NCBI GenBank assembly: GCA_965220825.1
Contig: OZ244839.1
Span: 496,001-560,000 of the forward strand
DNA from: G965220825 sp965220825
Lineage (GTDB): Bacteria > Pseudomonadota > Alphaproteobacteria > UBA828
Direction: 5' to 3'
Length of the DNA: 64,000 nt
Under the pieces are notes generated by a model, which searched no databases, had not been told where the DNA came from, and worked only from the letters and a program-made list of their open reading frames with translations. Position 1 is the first letter of the stretch, and every line of letters starts with the position of its first letter. Shown here piece after piece: positions 1 through 8,920 of the stretch. A program made the position numbers and the translations under genes.

Positions 1-141
1 GCGTGGCTCGGCGGTTATGTCTTCGACCTGACGGGCTCCTACGACATCGTCTGGTTCATCGCCGTCGGCCTCGGCCTCCTGGCCGCGGCCCTCCACTGGC
101 CCATCGAGGACGCTCCCCTCGGGCGGGAAGCCGAGGCCTGA
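1..141 (+). CDS. MFS transporter, C-terminal end (truncated by window edge)
   Basis: The first 46 codons read as the end of a membrane transporter: WLGGYVFDLTGSYD, then a hydrophobic helix (IVWFIAVGLGLLAAALHW) and a short charged tail ending at a TGA. The GG.(V/L)FD.TGSYD..W pattern before a last transmembrane helix is typical of the final helix of many 12-TM major facilitator carriers of the monocarboxylate/oxalate type. Family membership rests on this fragment only, and the substrate cannot be told. The gene begins upstream of the window. Confidence 0.7.
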   Translation, partial: AWLGGYVFDLTGSYDIVWFIAVGLGLLAAALHWPIEDAPLGREAEA

Positions 142-319
142 GAGCTGCGGGCATGTCGCGAAGCAGGGAAGGGCGTTCCGGACGAGTCCGACCATGGCGT
201 CGCGGCCTGTCTGGCCGGCGGCCGCTCGCGGCAATTGCCCGGCGTGCGGAATCTGTATCTCGAATGACGGCCATGCTACATCTTGCGTCGCACGCTGGGG
301 GAGGGCGGAGAACTCCTTG

Positions 320-1957
320 GTGAAATACAAGCTGGACACGCTACGTGGAGACGTTTTCGGCGGCGTCACGTCGATGGTCGTGGCGCTTCCGGTCTCTCTC
401 GGCTTCGGGGTGGCCTCGGGGATGGGCGCTGCGGCCGGGCTCTACGGCGCCATCGCGGTCGGTTTCTTCGCAGCGGTGTTCGGCGGCACGCGCGGCCAGA
501 TTTCCGGGCCGACCGCACCGATGTCCGTCGCCATGGCGGTCGTGCTCACCAGCCACGTCGACAGTCTCGCCGAAGCCTTGATGATCGTCGTCCTGGCGGG
601 CCTCCTGCAGGTGCTGCTGGGCGTGTCCCGGATCGGTCGTTTCGTGGGCTACACGCCGCATGTCGTCGTCTCCGGGTTCATGTCCGGTATCGGCGTCATC
701 ATCCTGCTGATGCAGGCGCTTCCGCTGCTCGGCGCTCCGGGGGCGGGGGGCGGCCCCATGGGGGCCGCTCGGGCGATCCCGGCGGCGGTGGCCGACATCC
801 ACATTGGCTCGTTCGTGATCGGCGCGGTCACGCTTGCGGTCGGTTTTCTCTGGAGGCGACGGTTGTCGCGTTTCGTGCCCGGGCCTCTCATGGCGCTGGC
901 CGCCGGGACGGTCGTGGGCGTCGTGTGGTTCGGGGATGCGAAGGTCATCGGCGCAATCCCGACCGGGCTGCCCTCCCTGCAATTGGGGCTGCCGTCGGCC
1001 GAGTTCGTGCCCTACGCGCTGCAACCGGCGATCATCCTCGCCCTGCTCGGTTCGGTCGACAGCCTGCTGACCTCCCTGGTGGCGGATTCGATGACCGGCA
1101 ACCGACACAATCCGGACCGGGAGCTGATCGGACAAGGCATCGGCAACACGTTGGCCGGGCTGATCGGCGCGCTGCCCGGCGCCGGCACCACCATGAGCAC
1201 CGTCATCAACATCCGGTCGGGGGCGACGACGGCGGTGGCGGGTGCTTTGTGCGCGGTGCTCCTGCTGGCCATGGTTTTGGGCCTCGGGTGGGTGGTGGAG
1301 CCGATCCCGATCGCCGCACTGGCCGGGGTGCTGATGAAGGTCGGGTGGGACATCATCGACTGGCGCATGCTCGCCCGGATGTATCGCCTTCGGCGCGAAC
1401 ACCTCATCGTGATGCTGGCGACCCTTGGGCTTACCGTGTTCGTCGATCTGATCACCGCGGTCGCCGTCGGTCTGATCGCCGGCGGAATGGTGCACGCCCG
1501 GAGGCTCGAACGGCTGGAGCTCGACAATGTGATTTCGGTGCCTCTGCTGGACTCGTCCTTCTTCGCCGAGGAAGAGACGCAGGAGGACGCCGACCCCTTT
1601 GCAGCGCGGGTCGGCATGGTGGCGCTCGGTGGCACATTGAGCGTTGCCTCGTCGCGCAAGCTGACGAACGTGATCGGCCTCGACATCAAGCAGCACGAGG
1701 TCGTCATCTTCGACTTCTCGAAGGCCGTCTATGTCGACGACAGCGCGGCCATGGTGATCGGGCAATTGTTTGAACTTGCCAAGGAGTCACGCACGGCGTG
1801 TATCGTCGTGGGCCTCAGCAAGGACGTGGGTGCAACGCTGCGCAGCCTCGACATCCTCCGCGGGGTTCCGCCCGGCCGGATCGTCGGAACGCTGGACGAA
1901 GCCCGCAGCGTCGCAAAGGAAGCGCTCGCGCCGCAAGCGAACACGCCGTCAGGATGA
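320..1957 (+). CDS. SulP-family inorganic anion transporter with C-terminal STAS domain
   Basis: Inner-membrane carrier of the SLC26/SulP family (sulfate, bicarbonate or dicarboxylate type), 545 aa. It has about ten or more hydrophobic segments from LDTLRGDVFGG onward, with the SulP landmarks GQISGPTAPMSVAM, GYTPHVVVSGFMSGIG and LGSVDSLLTSLVADSMTG. A cytosolic STAS domain fills about the last 100 residues (VVIFDFSKAVYVDDSAAMVI), as in full-length SulP proteins. The GTG at 320, preceded by GGAG at 307-310, is chosen as start; TTG at 317 is nearly as good. An upstream ATG at 194 would add a Cys-rich segment unlike the family. The transported anion is not determined. Confidence 0.9.
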   Translation: MKYKLDTLRGDVFGGVTSMVVALPVSLGFGVASGMGAAAGLYGAIAVGFFAAVFGGTRGQISGPTAPMSVAMAVVLTSHVDSLAEALMIVVLAGLLQVLLGVSRIGRFVGYTPHVVVSGFMSGIGVIILLMQALPLLGAPGAGGGPMGAARAIPAAVADIHIGSFVIGAVTLAVGFLWRRRLSRFVPGPLMALAAGTVVGVVWFGDAKVIGAIPTGLPSLQLGLPSAEFVPYALQPAIILALLGSVDSLLTSLVADSMTGNRHNPDRELIGQGIGNTLAGLIGALPGAGTTMSTVINIRSGATTAVAGALCAVLLLAMVLGLGWVVEPIPIAALAGVLMKVGWDIIDWRMLARMYRLRREHLIVMLATLGLTVFVDLITAVAVGLIAGGMVHARRLERLELDNVISVPLLDSSFFAEEETQEDADPFAARVGMVALGGTLSVASSRKLTNVIGLDIKQHEVVIFDFSKAVYVDDSAAMVIGQLFELAKESRTACIVVGLSKDVGATLRSLDILRGVPPGRIVGTLDEARSVAKEALAPQANTPSG

Positions 1958-2079
1958 CGGTACCGGCATGGATTGCCTTCATGTGGGACGCCGCAACGCC
2001 CTGACGCGGGTCCGAGCAGTGCCGGGGACGGCGCCCGCGGTTCCCAAGCCCTTTCGGCGCCGGTCGGAGGAAGACCCTG

Positions 2080-3252
2080 CTACAGCAGCGGGTTGTCCGT
2101 CTCCAGGCCGAGGGCGAGGCGGCCATAGGTGATGGCGTTCGGGTCCCAGGTCTGGGTGATGTGGGCTCGGCCGGCGTGGATGTCGCGAAAGGCACGGGAG
2201 AGAGGGTTGCGTTCGTAGAGGCCGCCGCCGCCGCTCGCCTCCGCCATGAGGTCCACCGCCCGGCAGCAGAGCCTGGCGGCGAAGGCCCCCTCGGCGCGAT
2301 AGCGGGCGCGGTCCTCCGCACTCGGCAGGCCGCCCGCCTCGGCGACGGCCATGGCCGCGTCGCAGTTCCCCAGATAGAGCTTCCGCGCCGCCGCCACCGA
2401 AGCCCGGGCCTCGGCGATCCTGGCGTGGATGGTGCCATGCTCCGCGAGCTGGCGGCCCGAATAGCGGGCGACGCGCGTGCGCATGGCGTCTACGCTCTCT
2501 TCCACCGCCGCTTCGGCGATGCCCAGCACCGTCGCCCCCACCCAGGAGAAGAACATGGCGAAGAGCGGCAAGCGATAGACCGCGCCGGTGTTGACGGCGT
2601 TCCCCGGCGCCTCGCCCTGTCGCGTGTCCGCCGCGTCGATGCTGCGGTGATCGGGTACGAAGAGATCGTTCACCGCCACATCGTTGCTGCCCGTGCCCCG
2701 CAGGCCCGATGCGTGCCAGGTGTCTATGACCTCATAGTCGCCCCTCGGGACGAGAAAAATGCGAAAGGCCTCCCGACCGCCATCCTCCGCCATGGCGCCG
2801 AAGAAGTTGGCGCAGGCATGGTCGATCCCGCTGCCGAAGGGCCAGCGGCCGCTCAGCCGCCAGCCGCCTTCGGTCCGCTTCGCCCTGCCGCAGGGGAAGA
2901 TCAGGTTGCCGGTGAGCAGCGCGTCCTTGTCCTCATCCCAGATTTCGGCCTGGGCTTGCGCCGGCCACAGCGCGAGCTTGAAGGTGCAGCTCGCGAGGTT
3001 GCAATAGACCCAGCCGGTGGAGGCGCAGCCGCGGGAGACCGCGGCGACGATCTCCATCATGGTGCGGTAATCCACTTCGGCGCCGCCGAGGCGCGCCGGC
3101 AGGGTCGCGCGGATGAGCCCGCTCTCCACCAGATCGGCAATGGTTGCGTCCGGGATGCGGCGGAGCGATTCCGCCTCGCTCACGCGGGCGCGAAGGGTGG
3201 GGATCAGCGCGTCCGCCTTGGCGAGAAGCGCCTCTCCCGTGGGCGCGGGCAT
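2080..3252 (-). CDS. acyl-CoA dehydrogenase-fold flavin monooxygenase (group D, HsaA-like)
   Basis: A 390-aa protein of the acyl-CoA dehydrogenase fold, most like the flavin-dependent hydroxylases HsaA/HpaB-C type rather than true acyl-CoA dehydrogenases. It opens with an N-terminal helical domain, followed by the beta-domain motif GGWRLSGRWPFGSGIDHA and by DTWHASGLRGTGSNDVAV, which is characteristic of this hydroxylase group. It ends with HITQTWDPNAITYGRLALG. It would hydroxylate a small aromatic or heterocyclic substrate using reduced flavin from a separate reductase; no reductase lies next to it. It is the second gene of a pair with the amidohydrolase at 3276-4550 (23-bp gap). A paralogue sits at 57703-58860. 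Confidence 0.85.
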   Translation of the reverse strand: MPAPTGEALLAKADALIPTLRARVSEAESLRRIPDATIADLVESGLIRATLPARLGGAEVDYRTMMEIVAAVSRGCASTGWVYCNLASCTFKLALWPAQAQAEIWDEDKDALLTGNLIFPCGRAKRTEGGWRLSGRWPFGSGIDHACANFFGAMAEDGGREAFRIFLVPRGDYEVIDTWHASGLRGTGSNDVAVNDLFVPDHRSIDAADTRQGEAPGNAVNTGAVYRLPLFAMFFSWVGATVLGIAEAAVEESVDAMRTRVARYSGRQLAEHGTIHARIAEARASVAAARKLYLGNCDAAMAVAEAGGLPSAEDRARYRAEGAFAARLCCRAVDLMAEASGGGGLYERNPLSRAFRDIHAGRAHITQTWDPNAITYGRLALGLETDNPLL

Positions 3253-3275
3253 GGGGTGGGAAGACGGTGCGATGA

Positions 3276-4550
3276 CTATTCCGCCGCGGCCTGCCGCACG
3301 GCCTGTCGCCGCGCCTGGGGCGGCTTGTGGTAGGCGCCGTCCTTCATGACCATGAGGATGTTGTCCTCGTCCTGGAAGAGCGTGAGGTCGCGCAGCGGGT
3401 CCCCGTCGATCAGCAGCAGGTCGGCGAGATGGCCCGGCGCCACGCGGCCGAGCTCGTCCGGCGCGTTGAAGGCCTCGGCGCCGTAGCTTGTGGCGGCACG
3501 AAGGATCTCATGGGGCTTCATGCCGAGATAGTTGGTGAAATGCTCGAAGTCCCGCGCCATGGAGCCGTGGGGCGTCCAGGGGAAGCCGTAATCGCCGAAG
3601 GGTAGCACCTTGATGCCGCGCTTGTGCATCTTGCGCAGAGTCTCCGACGCCACCTCGAGCTCGCGCGCGAAGCCCCAGGACGCGGCTTCCTCCGGCGTGA
3701 TGCCGAACTCGGCGGCCTCATAGGCGGTCGCGTGGGTGAAGCCGATGGCCGGTACGACCCAGTGCTTGTGCTTGTGCGCCTCCAGCAGGTCGAGGGATTC
3801 CTCGTCCGCATAGGTCGCGTGGTAGATCAGCTCGATATCGTACTTGATGCAGAGCCTGATCGATTCCGGGTTGCGCGCATGCGCGGCAAGCCGCCGCCCG
3901 CGTTGATGCGCGGCGCGCGCACCGGCGGCGATCTCGTCCTCGTCCATGGCGGACTGCGTGGCGTCGCAGGCGCCGACAATGAGGTGATCGCCCGACGGCA
4001 TGAGCTTGATGATGTCCACACCCTCGCGGATGAGCTCCCGGCAGACGCGGCGGATTTCTTCCGGCCCGTCGGCGAAGAGGGAGAGGTCGTTCTTGTAGAA
4101 GTGCATCTGGCGCGTGTCGCCGAGCCCGCCGGTGACGGTGATCTCGGGCGAGGCGGCCCGGTAGCGCGGGCCGGGGACGCGGCCGGCGTCGATCTCGTTG
4201 CGCAGCACGATGTCGAGGCGCGGCTTCGCGGCGCCCGCGCCGACCGCCGCGGTAACGCCATGGTCGATAATGGTGCGCGCATTGTGCATGGTGATGAGGG
4301 TGTGCTCCTCCGGCGGTATCTCCGCCATGGACTGGGGGCCCGTGTAGCTCATGTGGCAGTGGGCGTTCACCAGCCCCGGCATGAGGGTCGCGCCTCCGCC
4401 GTCCACGACCCGCGCGCCGTCGCGCCGGAGCGTTCGTCCGCCCTTGGCGATCTTCCCGATCCTGTTGCCCTCCACCTCCACTTCGCCGGTGAAAGGCTTG
4501 GCGCTGCGGCCGTCATAGACGGCGACATTGGTGAAGACCGTGCGCGTCAT
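3276..4550 (-). CDS. metal-dependent amidohydrolase (imidazolonepropionase-like)
   Basis: Amidohydrolase-superfamily enzyme, 424 aa, that hydrolyses an amide, lactam or related C-N bond with a metal centre. The metal ligands are visible: HxH at His64/His66 (NAHCHMSY), a probable carboxylated lysine Lys182 (DIIKLMPSGDH), His224 (AAHARN), His244 (IYHATY) and Asp320 (PFGDYGF). The small N-terminal beta domain and the C-terminal GHLADLLLIDGDPL segment are typical of the imidazolonepropionase/prolidase-like branch. It is followed at once by a flavin monooxygenase gene. A close paralogue occurs at 60891-62162. The substrate is unknown; the pairing suggests ring opening of an N-heterocycle. Confidence 0.9.
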   Translation of the reverse strand: MTRTVFTNVAVYDGRSAKPFTGEVEVEGNRIGKIAKGGRTLRRDGARVVDGGGATLMPGLVNAHCHMSYTGPQSMAEIPPEEHTLITMHNARTIIDHGVTAAVGAGAAKPRLDIVLRNEIDAGRVPGPRYRAASPEITVTGGLGDTRQMHFYKNDLSLFADGPEEIRRVCRELIREGVDIIKLMPSGDHLIVGACDATQSAMDEDEIAAGARAAHQRGRRLAAHARNPESIRLCIKYDIELIYHATYADEESLDLLEAHKHKHWVVPAIGFTHATAYEAAEFGITPEEAASWGFARELEVASETLRKMHKRGIKVLPFGDYGFPWTPHGSMARDFEHFTNYLGMKPHEILRAATSYGAEAFNAPDELGRVAPGHLADLLLIDGDPLRDLTLFQDEDNILMVMKDGAYHKPPQARRQAVRQAAAE

Positions 4551-4681
4551 GGCGTTCTCCTCCGCGTGGCTGGCGACCGGGGCCGCAAGCGGAATCCTCG
4601 CCCGTCGCCGGGGGGCGCGTCAATCCGTCATGCCCGCTACAATCGCCCACCGGTGTCGATGGCCGATGGAGGAGGCGGGTC

Positions 4682-5605
4682 GTGCGCACGATCTTTATCG
4701 ATTGTCCGTCCTTTCTGGCGGCGCTCTACGACGAGACGCTCCAGGCGATCGTTCCCGGCCTGGAAATGACCATCGACGACGTGCCGGGCGGGGATGTCGC
4801 GGCCCATGTGGGCGATGCGGTGGGCGTGATCAACGACCATAGCTACATGACGGAGGCGGTGCTGGCGGCCTGCCCGGCGCTCAGGGTCGTGGTCTTCATG
4901 GGCACCGGTGCGTCGAGCTATATCGACGTGGCCGCCGCCGAGGCTCGCGGAATCGAGGTGCGCACCATCAAGGGCTATGGCGACCGCTCCGTCGCCGAGC
5001 ATGCGCTCGCACTGGTCTTCGATTGTGCGCGCCAGACCGCGCGGATGGACCGCGCCCTCCGCGCCGGCACATGGCGCACGCTGGACGGCGTGGAACTCGC
5101 GGGCAGGACGCTCGGCGTCGTCGGCACCGGCGGCGTTGGGCGGGAGATGGTGCGCCTCGGCGCCGCGCTCGGCATGGCGGTGACCGCGTGGAACCGGAGC
5201 GGCGTGCCCGCCGGGCTGCCGTGCACGCCGGTCGAGAACCTCGATTCGCTGCTGGCGGGCGCGGATGTGGTCTCGCTCCATGTCGCGCTCGACGACGAGA
5301 CCCGGGGCATGATCGACGCCCGCCGCCTCGCCCTGATGAAGCCCGGGGCGATCCTCGTCAACACGGCGAGGGGTGCGGTGGTGGACGAAGCCGCACTGGT
5401 GAGCGCGCTACGGGAGGGGAGTCTCCGGGCCGCCGGCCTCGACGTCTTCGCCGACGAGCCCATCGGGGCCGACAATCCGCTCGCCGCCCTGGAGAACGCG
5501 ACGCTCACGCCCCATGCCGCCTTCATGACGGAAGAGGCATCCCGCCGCCTGCTCAGCCTCGCGCTCGAGCAGATGCGGGAGGCGCTCGCGGGGCTCCGCG
5601 CCTGA
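4682..5605 (+). CDS. D-isomer-specific 2-hydroxyacid dehydrogenase
   Basis: NAD(P)-dependent reductase of 2-oxo acids or oxidase of D-2-hydroxy acids, 307 aa. The Rossmann motif GTGGVG is at residues 148-153, and the catalytic trio Arg230 (NTARGAVVDE), Glu259 (DVFADEP) and His278 (LTPHAA) is complete. The start is GTG at 4682 with GGAGG at 4668-4673. It is divergent from the amidohydrolase, with a 131-bp shared upstream region that presumably holds both promoters. The substrate (glyoxylate, hydroxypyruvate, phosphoglycerate or other) cannot be assigned; the length fits the short glyoxylate/hydroxypyruvate-type members and excludes SerA with an ACT domain. Confidence 0.9.
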   Translation: MRTIFIDCPSFLAALYDETLQAIVPGLEMTIDDVPGGDVAAHVGDAVGVINDHSYMTEAVLAACPALRVVVFMGTGASSYIDVAAAEARGIEVRTIKGYGDRSVAEHALALVFDCARQTARMDRALRAGTWRTLDGVELAGRTLGVVGTGGVGREMVRLGAALGMAVTAWNRSGVPAGLPCTPVENLDSLLAGADVVSLHVALDDETRGMIDARRLALMKPGAILVNTARGAVVDEAALVSALREGSLRAAGLDVFADEPIGADNPLAALENATLTPHAAFMTEEASRRLLSLALEQMREALAGLRA

Positions 5606-5625
5606 ACGGCGGCGGCGCAGGCCGC

Positions 5626-6594
5626 CTAGGGGAGCGTCGCCTCCGCCCGGTTCGCGCGCATGCTGTCCGCGATCCGGTGCGCGACCTCGAGGGAGCGGAT
5701 GCCGTCCGCTCCCGAGACCGGCGGCGGGGCACCGTTACGGACCGCGTGGACGAAGGCCTCGATCTCGCGCCTGAGGGCGTCCGACTCCTCGTAGCGCTCC
5801 TCGTCCACGGTAAAGCCCTCGAGCCCCGGGGCCGGTGCGCCACCGCCCCCGCCCGTTCGCACCGTGCGCACGGTGCGCGCGCCCTGGTCCACGCTCACAT
5901 ACATGCCGGGCTGGAAGATGCGAATCTTGCGCTCGGTCTTGAAGCCCACCCGGCTGGCCGTGACGTTGGCGACACAGCCGTTCGCGAAGCGCAGCCGCGC
6001 ATTGGCGATGTCCTCGCTGGGCGATAGGACGCCCGCGCCCACCGCGTCGACGCCTGTGACCGGGGCGTCGACCAGGGCGAGGATGGCGTCGATATCGTGA
6101 ATCATCACGTCGAGGACGACGCTGACATCCGTGCCCCGCGGCTTGAACGGCGCGATTCGGGTGGAATCGATATAGAGCGGGTGCTGGATGCGCGGCGCAA
6201 CGGCGCGGAACATTTCGGAGAAGCGCTCGATGAGGCCGACCTGGAGGACGAGCCCGCGCGTCTCCGCCAGTGCCGCGAGGGAGCGCGCGGCGGAGACCGT
6301 CTCGGTGAACGGCTTCTCCACCAGAACATGGACACCCGCCTCCAGGAAGTCCCGCACCACCGCGTGGTGGGCGGCCGCTGGGACCGCGACGGAGACGGCA
6401 TCCACCCTGCCGAGGAGCGCGCGGTGGTCGGTCTCGCCCGCCGCGCCGAGGCCATCCCCGACGTCGGCGGCCCGTGCGCCGTCGAGGTCCGCCACTGCGA
6501 CGAGGCGGGCATCCGGGAGCGCCGCCATCTTCTCCGCGTGATAGCGCCCGAAATGCCCGACCCCCACCACGCCCAGCCGCAAAGCCCCCGCCAT
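5626..6594 (-). CDS. Gfo/Idh/MocA-family NAD(P)-dependent oxidoreductase
   Basis: A 322-aa sugar or cyclitol dehydrogenase-like protein. The N-terminal Rossmann fold begins with LRLGVVGVGHFGRYHAEKM, and the family EKP motif is present in HVLVEKPFTE. The C-terminal half has the alpha/beta domain, including LDVMIHDIDAIL, which carries the conserved His used in this family. The ATG at 6594 is used because it sits directly before the Rossmann strand; the longer open frame upstream adds Arg/Pro-rich residues foreign to the family. It is convergent with the 2-hydroxyacid dehydrogenase (20-bp gap). The substrate is unknown. Confidence 0.85.
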   Translation of the reverse strand: MAGALRLGVVGVGHFGRYHAEKMAALPDARLVAVADLDGARAADVGDGLGAAGETDHRALLGRVDAVSVAVPAAAHHAVVRDFLEAGVHVLVEKPFTETVSAARSLAALAETRGLVLQVGLIERFSEMFRAVAPRIQHPLYIDSTRIAPFKPRGTDVSVVLDVMIHDIDAILALVDAPVTGVDAVGAGVLSPSEDIANARLRFANGCVANVTASRVGFKTERKIRIFQPGMYVSVDQGARTVRTVRTGGGGGAPAPGLEGFTVDEERYEESDALRREIEAFVHAVRNGAPPPVSGADGIRSLEVAHRIADSMRANRAEATLP

Positions 6595-6850
6595 CGCTCC
6601 GTCTCTCCCCGTTTCCGACTCGCCCGGACCGCGGCGATTGTACCCGCCCCTCCGCAAGGACGGCCGGAAAGGGCGGTGCGCACGCCCGGCCAAGCGCTTG
6701 CAACTGTCCTTGTCTTGGCCCTGAAACGCCTCGTGCTCACCGAAACCGGCCTTGCCAAAGGCCTATGTTCGCGATGCGGCCGCAGCGTTCGGCTAGGGCC
6801 ATTCAGCTAGCGGGATTGGGTCAAGGCAAGACTCGGCGCGTCGACGAGGT

Positions 6851-7381
6851 TTACTTCAACAGGCTTCCAAAGCTGTCCAGATTGAGGCGAAAACGATGGT
6901 GATCAGACCATTCGTTCTTGATGCGATCGGCCTCCTCAACGCCAAGCAGGTTCTGGCGGATCATCGATACGATCAGATCCTGCGTTGTCACGATGTGGAG
7001 CGATGGATCGAAACGACGTGCCAGTCGGCTGGCGACACGGTCATCAATGGCCAACGAGTATCGATGCTGGACCGCGACGGCGATCGCGGAGCACTCGCCT
7101 GCGCCCAGGCGTCCGGTGGCTGACAGGGAGGCGAAGAGGCGGAGTTCTTCAGCGGTGGCAACGGGAATGAGGGTCAGGGCCCAGGAATCGCGCGCGGAAG
7201 CGAACCGTTGCTGTTGATCGGGATATCGGTCCGATACTTCGTTGGCAACGTGGTCGGTGGCGAGGAAGGTATGGGAGTGGCCGGCGATCAAATCGATCCT
7301 GTCGATGCACAGGAAATTGATCAGGACCGAGGCGTCCGTGATGATGATCGCCGGCCGATCAGGTTCTGGAGAATCTCTCAC
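6851..7381 (-). CDS. PIN-domain protein, probable ribonuclease toxin
   Basis: A 176-aa protein with the PIN nuclease layout: Asp16 in IIITDASVLINFL, Glu48 (HVANEVSDRY), Glu96 (GAGECSAIAVA) and Asp113/Asp114 (LAIDDRVASRLA). These are the acidic residues that bind Mg2+ in VapC-like RNases, and all are present, so the protein looks intact. It starts at a GTG that overlaps the stop of the upstream XRE-ImmA gene by 4 bp (GTGA), so the two are translationally coupled. The arrangement of regulator first and PIN second is that of a type II toxin-antitoxin pair. Toxicity is inferred, not shown. Confidence 0.75.
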   Translation of the reverse strand: MRDSPEPDRPAIIITDASVLINFLCIDRIDLIAGHSHTFLATDHVANEVSDRYPDQQQRFASARDSWALTLIPVATAEELRLFASLSATGRLGAGECSAIAVAVQHRYSLAIDDRVASRLARRFDPSLHIVTTQDLIVSMIRQNLLGVEEADRIKNEWSDHHRFRLNLDSFGSLLK

Positions 7382-8616
7382 CTGCCTCGGGCCACTTCCG
7401 CGAGGCTGAGTAAAGTGTCGCGGTCAATCCTCAGTATCTTGCTCATTTCGAGAACGCGACCGCGCGAAATCTCCTCGCGACGGTAGGCCTCGATGGCGAG
7501 ATGGGCAATTTCACTTCGTAGTTCGCGATCCCAGTATCTCTGCCCTTCCGGCTCACCGACTTCGCTGAACATACTGAGAGCCTTCAGATATTTGCGGCCG
7601 AAGTCTTCTTGATCCAGGAGGCCCCGACATTCCTTGTCGGAGACGTATCGGAGGCTCTTGAGGCGGTAGGACGCGGCCTGGTAACTAACTCCGAAGTGGT
7701 GAGCGAGCATGGCGTTGTCTTTATAGGTAATGCGTTGTGAGCGTGCCGGAGGGCGCTGCGCCGCCTCGATGTGGCCGCCGCTCGCGGCGTCGAAGATGGC
7801 GTGATCGACGCGGCTTGGCAGACCCTTGTCGAGGGTTTGCAGGAAATCACGAAAGCCGCCCCGGGGCATCAGAAAGGCGGCGGCAAAGGCGTTCGCGCGC
7901 TTTTCGACCAGTTGGGAAGAGTTGTCCGTGCTGGAGATCGTGACGTCTCGATCCCGGTCAAGCAGAGCGTGCGCGTATTCATGCGCGTAGGAGAAGCGCT
8001 GTCGGCCTCTGGGATGGGTCGAGTTGACAAGAATCGCGAGGCCGATACTGGCATGGCGGAGAAACAGACCGGACATTCCATCCGGCAGCGCGACCCCGGA
8101 TGCCCAAATGCCCTGGGATGCGATGAGCTCGCAGACATCGGCTACGGGGGCGTTCCCGATGCCGAGGCGCCGCCGCTCCTGTTCCGCAGCCTGCTCGCCG
8201 TGGGAGATGGCTTCGCCTGGAGACCGTGGCCTACGCGACTCGTATCTCGGCGGGCCGGAGCGGGGCTCAGCGCCGAGCAGACGCTCGAGCATCACGCCTT
8301 CCCGGCAAAGATGGACGCAGCGCGCCACCTGTTCTTGGGTGGCTGGATCCTGCTCAAGGCCGGGGGCTGCGCGATGCAAGGCAACGAGAACATCGTCGTC
8401 GTCGTCATCCGCGGGGTCCTGCAGGAAATCGGCGCCGCGGCGCAGGTAGAGCTCTGACAGTGCGGTCAGTTCCAGCGTCGAGACCGACCGGTTGCCCGCT
8501 TCCAGTTGGGTGATGCCCGTTCGAGCAAGCCCCAATGCCTGGGCGACCTCCTGCTGACTGAGGCCGCGCGCTACGCGGGCCGCGCGCAATCGGTGTCCCA
8601 AGGTCTCCGCATCCAT
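7378..8616 (-). CDS. XRE-family HTH regulator fused to ImmA/IrrE-type metallopeptidase (probable antitoxin)
   Basis: A 412-aa two-domain protein. Residues 5-58 form an XRE helix-turn-helix (LRAARVARGLSQQEVAQALG). A zinc-peptidase domain of the COG2856/ImmA-IrrE type has HExxH at His212-Glu213-His216 (FSYAHEYAHALLD). The ATG at 8616 has GGGAG about 10 nt upstream and lies directly before the HTH. It probably represses its own operon through the palindrome at 8678-8714, and its peptidase may respond to stress, as ImmA and IrrE do. The 4-bp overlap with the PIN gene suggests the two act together. A run of Asp residues (about 70-75) separates the domains. Confidence 0.85.
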   Translation of the reverse strand: MDAETLGHRLRAARVARGLSQQEVAQALGLARTGITQLEAGNRSVSTLELTALSELYLRRGADFLQDPADDDDDDVLVALHRAAPGLEQDPATQEQVARCVHLCREGVMLERLLGAEPRSGPPRYESRRPRSPGEAISHGEQAAEQERRRLGIGNAPVADVCELIASQGIWASGVALPDGMSGLFLRHASIGLAILVNSTHPRGRQRFSYAHEYAHALLDRDRDVTISSTDNSSQLVEKRANAFAAAFLMPRGGFRDFLQTLDKGLPSRVDHAIFDAASGGHIEAAQRPPARSQRITYKDNAMLAHHFGVSYQAASYRLKSLRYVSDKECRGLLDQEDFGRKYLKALSMFSEVGEPEGQRYWDRELRSEIAHLAIEAYRREEISRGRVLEMSKILRIDRDTLLSLAEVARGR

Positions 8617-8920
8617 GGTTCGTTTCTCCCTCGGCAGAAACCGCCACAGCCGGCGTGACGACGTCACTCTCTTATATCGAACGCTAAATGTCAAAATTAA
8701 ACATTTCTAGTTCGATTATGGTACATACGGGCTGCGCGCTGTGGTGCGAGGGTGCGTAGGGCGCGGTTAGGGTGCGGATATCTCGAGCGGGAAGCAGGCT
8801 ACGACAATAAGCGAAGCCACCTCTACCTCCTCTCAGCGCTCGGTGACGTATCGGAGTTTGTATCGGGGGCGGGGAGGGGCTTAGGGTGGCGGGGCTCTCG
8901 CCGTAACGCCGCCGCAGGTC
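8617..8920. other. Divergent intergenic region (toxin-antitoxin operon / methyltransferase)
   Basis: Contains the palindromic operator and an AT-rich stretch around 8670-8725 that is the likely promoter of the minus-strand XRE-ImmA operon. From 8740 to 8920 the DNA is GC-rich and I see no gene or repeat in it; the methyltransferase promoter is presumably there. Confidence 0.4.
8678..8714. promoter_or_regulatory. Imperfect palindrome upstream of the XRE-ImmA/PIN operon, probable operator
   Basis: Two arms, CGAACgctAAATGT and ACATTTctaGTTCG, are inverted copies with an AT-rich 9-bp centre. The site lies 62-98 bp upstream of the XRE start in DNA much richer in A+T than its surroundings. Size and position fit an autoregulatory site for the dimeric XRE protein; binding is inferred. 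Confidence 0.55.

Noticed and set aside
341..1765. A 474-codon open frame antisense to the SulP gene
   Set aside because: Gly/Arg/His/Asp-rich shadow frame typical of GC-rich coding DNA; the plus strand has clear SulP and STAS motifs.
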